Shown in pieces: positions 31,456 through 38,202 of a stretch of DNA of 38,202 bases (its first letter is position 1; each line of letters opens with the position of its first letter). The DNA is from Candidatus Segatella intestinihominis (GTDB lineage Bacteria; Bacteroidota; Bacteroidia; Bacteroidales; Bacteroidaceae), in the NCBI GenBank assembly GCA_900548535.1, contig URLG01000023.1, positions 1-38,202 of the forward strand. The letters are read 5' to 3'. A model generated the notes under the pieces. That model worked only from the letters and a program-made list of their open reading frames with translations. It had not been told where the DNA came from and did no database searches. Position numbers and translations under genes: made by a program.

Positions 31456-32190
31456 TTGGAACACGATAGGCACGGCTATCATGGTGCGGCACACCTTGTT
31501 CTTGTCCATGCCCGGTTTCCACTTCGGCATCATCTTCATCACGCGCAGAGCCTCATTGTCCAAGAGTGGGTCTACGGATGTGGATACCTTGGTGCTTGCC
31601 ACACTGCCATCCTTATTGACGATGAAGCTTACCACCACCGTGCCCTGTATCTTCTGCTGCTTGGCAGATGCAGGATACTTCAGATTCTTGGTAAGCCAAG
31701 TCATGAAAGCCGACCAGCCACCGGGGAACTCAGGTATCTTCTGCACCACGGTAAACTTGATGGGAGCCTCAGCCAGCGCATCGGGATTGGTGTTATCCAA
31801 CGCCGTCTCAGGTGCAGCCTCCTTCACATCTGCTCCGTCCACCACTCCCGTACCGTCACCTATTACCAGTTGACTGGTCGTGGTGCTAATCTTCTCGGGA
31901 GCCTGTTGGGGCTGTTGCTCGGCAGCCTTTACTTCCTGCGTGATGGCTTGTGAGGCTGGTGCCTTCGTCATCGCTTCGGCACTCACCATATCCTTCTGCT
32001 CAGGGGGAGTCTGCATCTCCAAGTCTTGCGCCAAGTCCTCCAGGGTCTGTTCACTGTCGTCATCTCCCATCGGGCTCTTGGAGTATTGGAGTCCTGCGAA
32101 GAGGATGGAGAAGGCAAGTAGCAAACCGATGAGGAAGAAGGTGACTCGCTTATCCTCCAACTGTGCATTGTTCGATTTCTTGATTTCCAT
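31450..32190 (-). CDS. TonB family energy transducer
   Basis: 246 residues from the ATG at 32190 (MEIKKSNNAQLEDKRVT), preferred over the in-frame ATG 21 bases upstream because the short basic start fits Bacteroidetes TonB proteins. One membrane helix (about 18-35, FFLIGLLLAFSILFAGL), a long Gln/Ala/Pro-rich periplasmic linker, then the TonB C-terminal domain (about 160-246: PEFPGGWSAFMTWLTKNLKYP, GTVVVSFIVNKDGSV, WKPGMDKNKV). It passes proton-motive energy to outer-membrane transporters. The exbB/exbD genes lie 2 kb downstream on the same strand. Confidence 0.9.
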   Translation of the reverse strand: MEIKKSNNAQLEDKRVTFFLIGLLLAFSILFAGLQYSKSPMGDDDSEQTLEDLAQDLEMQTPPEQKDMVSAEAMTKAPASQAITQEVKAAEQQPQQAPEKISTTTSQLVIGDGTGVVDGADVKEAAPETALDNTNPDALAEAPIKFTVVQKIPEFPGGWSAFMTWLTKNLKYPASAKQQKIQGTVVVSFIVNKDGSVASTKVSTSVDPLLDNEALRVMKMMPKWKPGMDKNKVCRTMIAVPIVFQL

Positions 32191-32259
32191 TTTATCTACT
32201 TTGCAGCCCAAAACTGCAATATTTTATGTTCAATTTCGTTATTTCTTTAAAAAACGATG

Positions 32260-32298
32260 CAAATATACTTCTTATTATTGAAAAAAGCAGTATCTTTG
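32260..32298. promoter_or_regulatory. Interleaved divergent promoters of tonB and porQ
   Basis: Plus strand: TATCTTTG at 32291-32298 for porQ. Minus strand: TATATTTG at 32267-32260 for tonB. At the ideal 20-base spacing each has only a weak -33 (CTG at 32290-32288 for tonB, CTT at 32268-32270 for porQ). The elements alternate on the same 39 bp, as at 24297-24330. Confidence 0.5.
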
Positions 32299-32319
32299 CC
32301 AAAGAATTAGAAAAATTAA

Positions 32320-33285
32320 ATGAAAAAACTTGCTTTTTCCATCCTATTGGCACTTTTTGCGACCGAAATGAGCGCTCAAGAGAGTCAAACGGGATATAAT
32401 TTCCTCAGACTGCCCATGGGTGCGCACGCTGCTGCGCTCGGAGGCGAAAACATCACCCTCATTGAGGATGATGAGGCTCTGATTTTCCATAATCCCGCCC
32501 TCCTCTCTTCGGTCAGCGACAAGACCATCAACCTCAACTACATGAACTACATGTCGGGGGTGAACATCGCTTCGGTTTCATTCAATCGCATCGTCAAGGA
32601 GAAAGCCTCTTGGGCGGTTTCGGCAGAATACATAGACTATGGCAAGATGAAGCAGACGGACGAGAACAACATCCAGATGGGTGAATTTTCAGCCAAGGAC
32701 ATCGCCCTGACGGGCTACTTCTCCTATATGCTGGGCGAAAGAATAGCGGGTGGTATCGCTGCCAAATTCATCACTTCTTACATTGGCGACTACAATTCCA
32801 TCGCCGTGGGCGTGGACTTGGGACTCAACTATTATGACCCAGAGAGGGAATGGTCAATCTCGGCAGTGGCTAAGAACCTGGGTGGACAACTCAAGGCATA
32901 CGACGAGGAATATGAGAAGATGCCGATAGACCTGCAAGTGGGCGTGAGCAAGCGATTCGTCAATACCCCTTTTCGAGTATCAGCCACACTGGTGAACCTG
33001 AACCATTGGGACAGCGGACTGAAAAATCATGCCGTCATCGGTGCCGACTTGCTCCTTTCCGAGAGCATTTGGGTGGGCGCAGGCTATAACTTCCGCCGTG
33101 CCGACGAGATGAAAATCGTGAACAGCGATGATGCTGACAACAGCGATAATAGCGGTAGCAGCCATGGAGCCGGTTGGTCATTCGGTGGCGGTATCAACCT
33201 GGAGCGTTTCCATCTCAACATCGCCTATGGCAAGTATCATGTGAGCAGCAGTAGCCTCCTGCTCAACGTAGGATACAGATTATAA
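32320..33285 (+). CDS. porQ: PorQ-like type IX secretion system outer-membrane protein
   Basis: 321 residues. A signal peptide (MKKLAFSILLALFATEMSAQ) is followed by the PorQ/PorV start GYNFLRLPMGAHAAALGGENITLIEDDEALIFHNPALL (in parts) and a predicted beta-barrel ending in an aromatic/Leu terminus (LLNVGYRL). PorQ is a FadL-like barrel that belongs to the attachment and secretion machinery of type IX secretion. The neighbouring cmk supports the assignment: from memory, porQ-cmk-ispH are also neighbours in Porphyromonas gingivalis. A loop near 268-285 is Ser/Gly/Asp-rich. Confidence 0.85.
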   Translation: MKKLAFSILLALFATEMSAQESQTGYNFLRLPMGAHAAALGGENITLIEDDEALIFHNPALLSSVSDKTINLNYMNYMSGVNIASVSFNRIVKEKASWAVSAEYIDYGKMKQTDENNIQMGEFSAKDIALTGYFSYMLGERIAGGIAAKFITSYIGDYNSIAVGVDLGLNYYDPEREWSISAVAKNLGGQLKAYDEEYEKMPIDLQVGVSKRFVNTPFRVSATLVNLNHWDSGLKNHAVIGADLLLSESIWVGAGYNFRRADEMKIVNSDDADNSDNSGSSHGAGWSFGGGINLERFHLNIAYGKYHVSSSSLLLNVGYRL

Positions 33286-33295
33286 CAGATCATTT

Positions 33296-33314
33296 ACACA
33301 TTATATAATATATT
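33296..33314. repeat. AT-rich spacer motif ACACATTATATAATATATT
   Basis: Related to the motifs at 12315 and 24379; it lies 7 bases before the cmk ATG. Confidence 0.4.
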
Positions 33315-33321
33315 GAAGAAT

Positions 33322-34014
33322 ATGAAGAAAATAACAATAGCAATAGATGGTTACTCATCATGTGGCAAGAGTACGATGGCTAAGGACTTAGCCAAGGAGA
33401 TAGGTTACATTTATGTAGATACAGGTGCTATGTATCGCTCTGTTACCCTCTATGCCCTGCGCCACAATCTGATAGACGCTGAGGGCAAGGTGAAGGTAGC
33501 AGAACTGGAGAAGGAGATGCCTAACATCCACATCTCATTCAAGTTTAATCAGGACACGGGCCGCCCAGACTGCTATCTCAATGGCGAGTTGGTAGAGAAA
33601 GAGATTCGCTCCCTGGAGGTATCTAGCCACGTGAGTCCGATAGCAGCCGTAGGTTTTGTACGTGAAGCTTTGGTGAAGCAACAGCAGCAGATGGGCGAAG
33701 AGAAGGGCATCGTAATGGACGGTAGAGACATCGGCACCACCGTATTCCCTAACGCCGAGCTCAAAATCTTCGTAACAGCTAGTTCTGATGTCAGAGCACA
33801 GCGCCGCTACGACGAGTTGAAGGAGAAAGGTATGCCTGCCGATTACGACGACATCAAGAAGAATGTGGAGGAGCGCGACTATATCGACACCCATCGCGAG
33901 GTATCGCCACTGCGCAAGGCAGATGATGCCATCACACTCGACAATAGCGAGATGACAATTCCAGAGCAAAAACAATGGCTTTTGGAGCAAGTATTAAAAA
34001 AGATTAAAGCCTGA
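33322..34014 (+). CDS. cmk: Cytidylate kinase
   Basis: 230 residues from the ATG at 33322 (MKKITIAIDGYSSCGKSTMA); an in-frame TTG three codons upstream is less likely. The P-loop is GYSSCGKST, and YIYVDTGAMYRSVTLYAL, VMDGRDIGTTVFPNAELK and RDYIDTHREVSPLRKADDAI are CMP-kinase signatures (CMP-binding, lid). It phosphorylates CMP and dCMP using ATP. It follows porQ by 36 bp. Confidence 0.95.
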   Translation: MKKITIAIDGYSSCGKSTMAKDLAKEIGYIYVDTGAMYRSVTLYALRHNLIDAEGKVKVAELEKEMPNIHISFKFNQDTGRPDCYLNGELVEKEIRSLEVSSHVSPIAAVGFVREALVKQQQQMGEEKGIVMDGRDIGTTVFPNAELKIFVTASSDVRAQRRYDELKEKGMPADYDDIKKNVEERDYIDTHREVSPLRKADDAITLDNSEMTIPEQKQWLLEQVLKKIKA

Positions 34015-34053
34015 TATTTAGGCGATAGAATATATCCTTTCGTTGAAAGGAAT

Positions 34054-34084
34054 TTGGAAAAGAAATAGGAAATCTATAACTTTG
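34054..34084 (+). promoter_or_regulatory. Consensus promoter between cmk and ispH (TTG-N20-TAACTTTG)
   Basis: TTG (34054-34056), exactly 20 bases, TAACTTTG (34077-34084). It begins 40 bases after the cmk stop and has no coding gene downstream on the same strand before a terminator. Confidence 0.75.
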
Positions 34085-34089
34085 TACAC

Positions 34090-34195
34090 CAACTAGACTA
34101 GGTAGTAATGATATAGATTATAAATTTTGAGTTAATTACTGTTTTTTTGTAGGTGATAGGTCTTCGTGAGAAAACTTATCACCTGTTTTTGTTTT
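34090..34195 (+). ncRNA. Candidate small RNA of about 105 nt
   Basis: The start is set by the -7 element at 34077-34084 and the end by the terminator at 34151-34195. No ORF of useful length is inside. An internal 6-bp dyad (AGTAAT/ATTACT, about 34104-34140) may form a stem before the terminator. It lies between convergent cmk and ispH and would be antisense to neither coding region. Family is unknown; I cannot tell whether it matches a known Bacteroidales RNA. Confidence 0.5.
34151..34195 (+). terminator. Intrinsic terminator of the candidate small RNA
   Basis: AGGTGATA (34151-34158) pairs with TATCACCT (34177-34184); the helix continues with one C-A mismatch to a GTGA tetraloop. The tail is GTTTTTGTTTT. 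Confidence 0.8.
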
Positions 34196-34232
34196 ATTGC
34201 ACTGGAGTTATTACAATAGACATTCATAATTA

Positions 34233-35102
34233 TTAATTCTTCATTATAAATTCTCTGCATTCCTCCATCAACCATTTCGGCGTACTGGTGGCTCCACAGA
34301 TACCTACGGTCTCAGCATTCTGAAGCCATTGCATATCTATCTCCTCGGCGCTTTCTATCTGATAGCTATTCGGATTTACGCTCTTGCACTCCTTGAATAG
34401 CACCTTGCCATTGCTGCTCTTTCTGCCACTCACAAAGAGAATGACATCATGCTTGCTGGCAAAGTTGGCAATATTCGGCATGCGGTTTGCCACCTGTCGG
34501 CAGATGGTATCGAAACTCTTGAAGGTGGCTCCCTCCACAATATGCTCCTGGCAATACTCGATGATGCGATGAAACTCATCCAGGCTCTTGGTGGTTTGGG
34601 AATAGAGGTAGATGTCCTTGGAGAAATCCAATTGTCCTGACTCTCTGAGACGCTCCACATCCTCAAACTTCTCCACCACGATAGCATGACTCTGCGTCTG
34701 TCCCACCAAGCCCAACACCTCGGCATGACCATTCTTACCAAAGATGACAATCTGCGCCTCAGGATTGCTAACATATTGCTTCTTGATACGCTTCTGCAAC
34801 TGCAATACAACCGGACAAGTGGCATCAATAATCTCTATCTCGTTACGCTCGGCAAGAGCATAAGTCTCTGGTGGCTCACCATGCGCACGGAGCAAAACCT
34901 TTACGCCATGAAGTTCCTTCATCTCCTCATGGTCAATAGTGATAAGCCCTGCCTCATGCAGGCGCTCCACCTCCATACCGTTATGCACGATGTCGCCCAA
35001 GCAGTAAAGTTTACCGCCCTTAGCCAACTCTTCTTCAGCTTTCTTGATGGCAGTGGTTACGCCAAAGCAAAATCCACTGCCATTATCTATTTCTATCTGC
35101 AC
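34233..35102 (-). CDS. ispH: 4-hydroxy-3-methylbut-2-enyl diphosphate reductase
   Basis: 289-residue iron-sulfur enzyme of the final step of the MEP pathway, making IPP and DMAPP. The three cluster cysteines are C12 (GFCFGV), C96 (DATCPVV) and C201 (DTICRQVANR). Substrate-binding His40 (IVHNG), His74 (RAHGE), His126 and catalytic Glu128 (NGHAEV) are present, as is SGRKSSNGKVLF near the C-terminus. Length is like single-domain IspH rather than the S1-fused form. It is transcribed toward cmk, and lies 31 bp downstream of the DUF1573 gene. Confidence 0.95.
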   Translation of the reverse strand: MQIEIDNGSGFCFGVTTAIKKAEEELAKGGKLYCLGDIVHNGMEVERLHEAGLITIDHEEMKELHGVKVLLRAHGEPPETYALAERNEIEIIDATCPVVLQLQKRIKKQYVSNPEAQIVIFGKNGHAEVLGLVGQTQSHAIVVEKFEDVERLRESGQLDFSKDIYLYSQTTKSLDEFHRIIEYCQEHIVEGATFKSFDTICRQVANRMPNIANFASKHDVILFVSGRKSSNGKVLFKECKSVNPNSYQIESAEEIDMQWLQNAETVGICGATSTPKWLMEECREFIMKN

Positions 35103-35108
35103 CTTACT

Positions 35109-35142
35109 CTAATTAAGAATTAATAATTAAGAATTAATAATT
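35109..35142. repeat. TTAAGAATTAATAA tandem repeat
   Basis: Two 14-bp copies of TTAAGAATTAATAA in tandem, followed by TTAG, fill the gap between ispH and the DUF1573 gene and run into the latter's stop region. Confidence 0.55.
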
Positions 35143-36204
35143 AGCCTTCACCTTGATGGTTACCTTCGCATTGTCTGGATCATTGGTGATCATGAGCACA
35201 CGAGGGTTCTTGGCTCTACTCTTCTTCAGGTCGGCAGCCACAGCTGTCACCTTCATCTTCACGGTCTCGCCCGGCTGAATCTTGCTCTTCTTCAACTGCA
35301 CCTGCAAGCCCATGGTAAACATCTGCATGCTGCGAATGTCGAGTTCCGACTTACCCTTGTTGGTGATGGCTATCTCACCCTTCAACTTCTTCTTGCCATT
35401 GAAACTACCGAGATCCAAAGTAGTGGTAGGCATCTCCATCTTTGGTCCCATCGCCTTCTTGGCAGGGGTAATGTTATCGAAGTCTGGCAGGAGCACAGCC
35501 GACACCACGATTTCCTTCTCAGGGGCTATCTTATCGCCAGGGCGATCACCCAGATAGACGGAAGTCTGGTTCAATCCGAAGTCACGCAGTTTTTTGGAAT
35601 CCAAGACAAAGCTGATTTCTGCTGCATGATGAGGAGCCACCTTGGATGGAGATACCACGGCATGGAGATAGTTAGGCAGATGCATCACCACGGGTTCCAT
35701 CATCTGGTCGGTAGGATTGAAGATGTGGATGCGCTGCACAGGACGGTCGCCACGGTTCACGTCATCAAACTCCACCTCCTGGGCATCAGCCTTCAACTCG
35801 CCCAACATCTGGTCGTAATTGCCAGCAAAGTTGACGATATTATCCACCACCCTACCTCGCATGGAGAGGATGAATGGCTCTTCTGATGCATTGCTGTAGA
35901 TGCACAATTGCTTATAGAAAGTGCCCATCTGCTTGGCATCATAAGCCACCTTCACCACAAAGTTCTCGCCTGCGGCAATGCTCTTCTTTGGATATTCCAC
36001 TGATGTGCAACCACAACTCTTCAATACATTTTTGATGATGAGCGGCTTGTTGCCCTCATTCTTCATCTGAAACTCAGCCGTTACGGGATGGCGGAATACC
36101 ACTTGTCCGCAGTCCACCACCTCGTGCTGGGTAGTTATCTTTTGTGCCGATGCCGAAATCGCCAATAGCGATGAGAGCATCAAGATGTTCATTCGTTTCA
36201 TCAT
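35134..36204 (-). CDS. Exported DUF1573 domain protein
   Basis: 356 residues with a signal peptide (MMKRMNILMLSSLLAISASA). DUF1573 Ig-like beta domain is seen as VVDCGQVVFRHPVTAEFQMKNEGNKPLIIKNVLKSCGCTSVEYPK (in parts), with the typical SCGCT and the following KVAYDAKQMGTFYKQLCIYSN. A second similar domain follows in the C-terminal half (LDLGSFNGKKKLKGEIAITNKGKSELDIRS in parts). The proteins are secreted or periplasmic; function is not established. It is 5 bp after the alpha-2-macroglobulin gene, so it is probably cotranscribed with it. Confidence 0.88.
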   Translation of the reverse strand: MMKRMNILMLSSLLAISASAQKITTQHEVVDCGQVVFRHPVTAEFQMKNEGNKPLIIKNVLKSCGCTSVEYPKKSIAAGENFVVKVAYDAKQMGTFYKQLCIYSNASEEPFILSMRGRVVDNIVNFAGNYDQMLGELKADAQEVEFDDVNRGDRPVQRIHIFNPTDQMMEPVVMHLPNYLHAVVSPSKVAPHHAAEISFVLDSKKLRDFGLNQTSVYLGDRPGDKIAPEKEIVVSAVLLPDFDNITPAKKAMGPKMEMPTTTLDLGSFNGKKKLKGEIAITNKGKSELDIRSMQMFTMGLQVQLKKSKIQPGETVKMKVTAVAADLKKSRAKNPRVLMITNDPDNAKVTIKVKANY

Positions 36205-36209
36205 AATAT

Positions 36210-38202
36210 TTAATTTATAGTTATTTTATATCCTTCTGTACGTCCACCAAACTCTGGGCTGTAGGTACACTCCACGGTGCAAGAGCCAGAGCGATAGTCG
36301 CCCTCACGATCCACGTAATATTCCATTTCTATCACGTGCTTACCTTTAGATAAACGCTCGAAATAGAAATTTGTTGTATTGTCTCTTGGTGAAACATAGC
36401 AACCCAAGCCCCACTGATAACCGCTTATCTGTCCTACAGGCTCCAGGCAAGCAGCACGCTTGTCCACTACTTTCACGAAGTCGTAGTCGCGATCAGCATT
36501 CAAGGTGATGGTTACCTTTACCCTATCACCTACCTTTGCCTTGGAAGCCACCTTGCGGCTTATCTTGATGCCCGACTCCGAAGATGCAATCTCGCTGATA
36601 GGCTGTTTGAACTCAGCATAGACGGCACCCCAACTGGTGTAATCACTCTTCTTGTCGATTGTCAAGTGGGATGCATCCTTGCCCTCCTGTTCGCTCTTCA
36701 CATAGCCCAGTGTGGTAGAATCCTTTGGCATAGGTATGAGTTTGCCATCCAGTTTGATGACGGCATTCTCTGCCTTACGATTCAAGTTTTGCTTATTGCC
36801 ATTCATAAAGGCAAAGACGGCATCCACGGTGTTTACTGGGGTATCCCAAGCCTGGGTGCGCTTGCTCATCAAGAGCCAACGCTGCATTTCCTCGATGGTT
36901 TGCTTGTTGCCATTCAACTGCTGCAAAGCCTCAATGGCAGCCACCTCTGTAGGAATCTTATAGTCTCGCCAACTGTAGTAAGCCTTGCGGGTATCATAAT
37001 ATCTTCCCATCTCCTCACGATAAACGGAATATTCCTCGATGCTCTTCAAGTAGTCAGCTGCCGTTTTCTCATCATAGTTTTTGGCAAGTACAACGGCTGC
37101 CTTTGCCTTACCGTAAATCGTCAAAGAGCTTGTCATCTTCTTCAGTTTTCCAAGAAGATAATGCACATCTTCTAGAGCAGAACCATCGAGTCTTGTAAAG
37201 TTCATCGTGATGATATAGAGATAATGCAGTGCTTGCTCGCTAGGAGTAGCCTCATACTTTTTATTCTCCTGTTCACGCTTCTTCATCTCCTGCACCTCTC
37301 TTGCTGTCTGCCGACGCAGATAGGTGATGGCAGATGAGAGCATCTTAGAGGTAGAAGACTGTTTGCCCACGATGGCATTGAGACGAACCATCATCTCAGC
37401 CACCTCTGTGGTTACATATCGACTGCCACCCATGCCCTTCCACCAAGAGAAGGAGCCATCGGCATTCTGAAGTTTCTTCAGGAGATTCATGTACTTGTCA
37501 ATTTCCACCTTCAAGGTATCAGACTGGATATGGCGACTGATGCTGTTGGCATATACCGCAGCCATCAGTGAGATGGCATCTTCCTCGGTTGGGTTGCTGA
37601 CAGCAGGCAGAGCCTTCATCATCAACCAGCTAGGATTATTGGTATACTCTACCGTTACCTTGGTATCCTTGTCAGCCTTCACCTGCTTGCCATTCTTGTT
37701 GAGGAAGAGCTGGGTCAGGTCGAAGTCCTTCTTGCCAGCCTCATGCAGGGTGATAGGCAGGGTATTCACTACCAGTTCCTTATCGCTCAATACAGGCAGA
37801 TAGTGCTGCTCGCCATCGCTGTAGCCATTGCCAGCAACTACCACCTTATTAATATAGGTACCCTCCTTGAGGTTTTGTACATCAAAGCTAAGGGTTGTCG
37901 TACCCTCTGCATCGATGTTATATTTCTGTTCTTTCTGCCAAACCACCTTGTTTGTTTCTGGGTCGATGATCTGCATACGGGCATTGCCACTCACCTTCTT
38001 GCCAGAGGTATTGAAAACCTTAGCCACGAGCACCGCCTTGTCGCCCTCACGCAGGAAGCGAGGCATGTTAGGCTGCACCATCACGGTCTTCTGAGCCACA
38101 GCCTCATCTACCAGCAAACCGTTGCGCATCTCCTTATCATGAGCCAGGCCCATGAACTTCCAGGTAGTCACGCTCTCCGGCAGGGTAAATCTGATGGCTA
38201 CA
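36210..38202 (-). CDS. Alpha-2-macroglobulin family protein, C-terminal part (5' end outside window)
   Basis: The frame is open from the stop at 36210 to the window edge; upstream residues read VAIRFTLPESVTTWKFMGLAHD, the usual A2M segment, so the GTG at 38171 is internal. About 663 residues are visible. MVQPNMPRFLREGDKAVLVAKV (in parts) is a macroglobulin Ig-like domain; residues after about 200 of the visible part form the alpha-alpha barrel; the C-terminal beta receptor-like domain includes VEMEYYVDREGDYRSG-like sequence. No CxEQ thioester motif occurs; the corresponding place reads NNPSWLMMKALP. These large envelope proteins trap proteases. It shares a transcript with the DUF1573 gene. 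Confidence 0.88.
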   Translation of the reverse strand, partial: VAIRFTLPESVTTWKFMGLAHDKEMRNGLLVDEAVAQKTVMVQPNMPRFLREGDKAVLVAKVFNTSGKKVSGNARMQIIDPETNKVVWQKEQKYNIDAEGTTTLSFDVQNLKEGTYINKVVVAGNGYSDGEQHYLPVLSDKELVVNTLPITLHEAGKKDFDLTQLFLNKNGKQVKADKDTKVTVEYTNNPSWLMMKALPAVSNPTEEDAISLMAAVYANSISRHIQSDTLKVEIDKYMNLLKKLQNADGSFSWWKGMGGSRYVTTEVAEMMVRLNAIVGKQSSTSKMLSSAITYLRRQTAREVQEMKKREQENKKYEATPSEQALHYLYIITMNFTRLDGSALEDVHYLLGKLKKMTSSLTIYGKAKAAVVLAKNYDEKTAADYLKSIEEYSVYREEMGRYYDTRKAYYSWRDYKIPTEVAAIEALQQLNGNKQTIEEMQRWLLMSKRTQAWDTPVNTVDAVFAFMNGNKQNLNRKAENAVIKLDGKLIPMPKDSTTLGYVKSEQEGKDASHLTIDKKSDYTSWGAVYAEFKQPISEIASSESGIKISRKVASKAKVGDRVKVTITLNADRDYDFVKVVDKRAACLEPVGQISGYQWGLGCYVSPRDNTTNFYFERLSKGKHVIEMEYYVDREGDYRSGSCTVECTYSPEFGGRTEGYKITIN

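Overview
The window looks like part of a chromosome from the order Bacteroidales, most likely Prevotellaceae (Prevotella/Segatella type). The evidence is two type IX secretion components (PorE-like and PorQ-like), family content typical of the group (DUF1573 protein, alpha-2-macroglobulin without a visible thioester, QdtA-like cupin, DUF5056-like and DUF6249-like proteins, LutABC), and many promoters of the Bacteroidetes kind, with a -7 element TAnnTTTG and in the best cases a TTG exactly 20 bases upstream. No phage, insertion sequence, CRISPR array or rRNA was seen. Species was not determined.

Layout. 1-7317: the 3' part of a GH115-like glycosidase gene, converging on trmB, then ilvE, xseB, xseA and a secreted S8 peptidase, all on the minus strand. 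7543-10841: a MATE transporter gene, a cytidylate-kinase-like gene and purT, plus strand. 10952-14652: a four-gene plus-strand cassette (MBOAT acyltransferase, SGNH-like partner, QdtA-like sugar ketoisomerase, FemAB/GNAT-like acyltransferase) that looks like a surface-glycan or lipid modification unit. 14716-17517: a lutA-lutB-lutC lactate oxidation operon on the minus strand, sharing a bidirectional terminator with the cassette. 17518-18361: a poorly coding stretch with a frameshifted small gene and five 22-bp tandem repeats. 18362-22569: topB and a PorE-like gene. 22575-24218: a minus-strand group with a DUF6249-like membrane protein, an ECF sigma factor and a putative anti-sigma protein. 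24412-26387: an RsmF-type methyltransferase and folA. 26419-32190: minus strand, an Lrp/AsnC regulator, then an energy-transduction region (exbD, exbD, a 4-TM protein, exbB), tRNA-Ser(GGA), tatD, a polyprenyl synthetase and tonB. 32320-34014: porQ and cmk, plus strand. 34233-38202: ispH, a DUF1573 gene and a truncated alpha-2-macroglobulin gene, minus strand.

Most coding content is housekeeping. The parts worth a second look are mainly non-coding: a likely independent ~105-nt RNA between cmk and ispH with a consensus promoter and a terminator; two divergent promoter pairs whose -33 and -7 elements interleave on the same ~35 bp; a dyad over the lut promoter; a 22-bp repeat array; triplicated leader repeats before the S8 peptidase; and several families of short repeats that recur in gene spacers. 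Among the proteins, the most interesting are the acyltransferase/ketoisomerase cassette and the GH115-like protein with an apparently shortened catalytic core.
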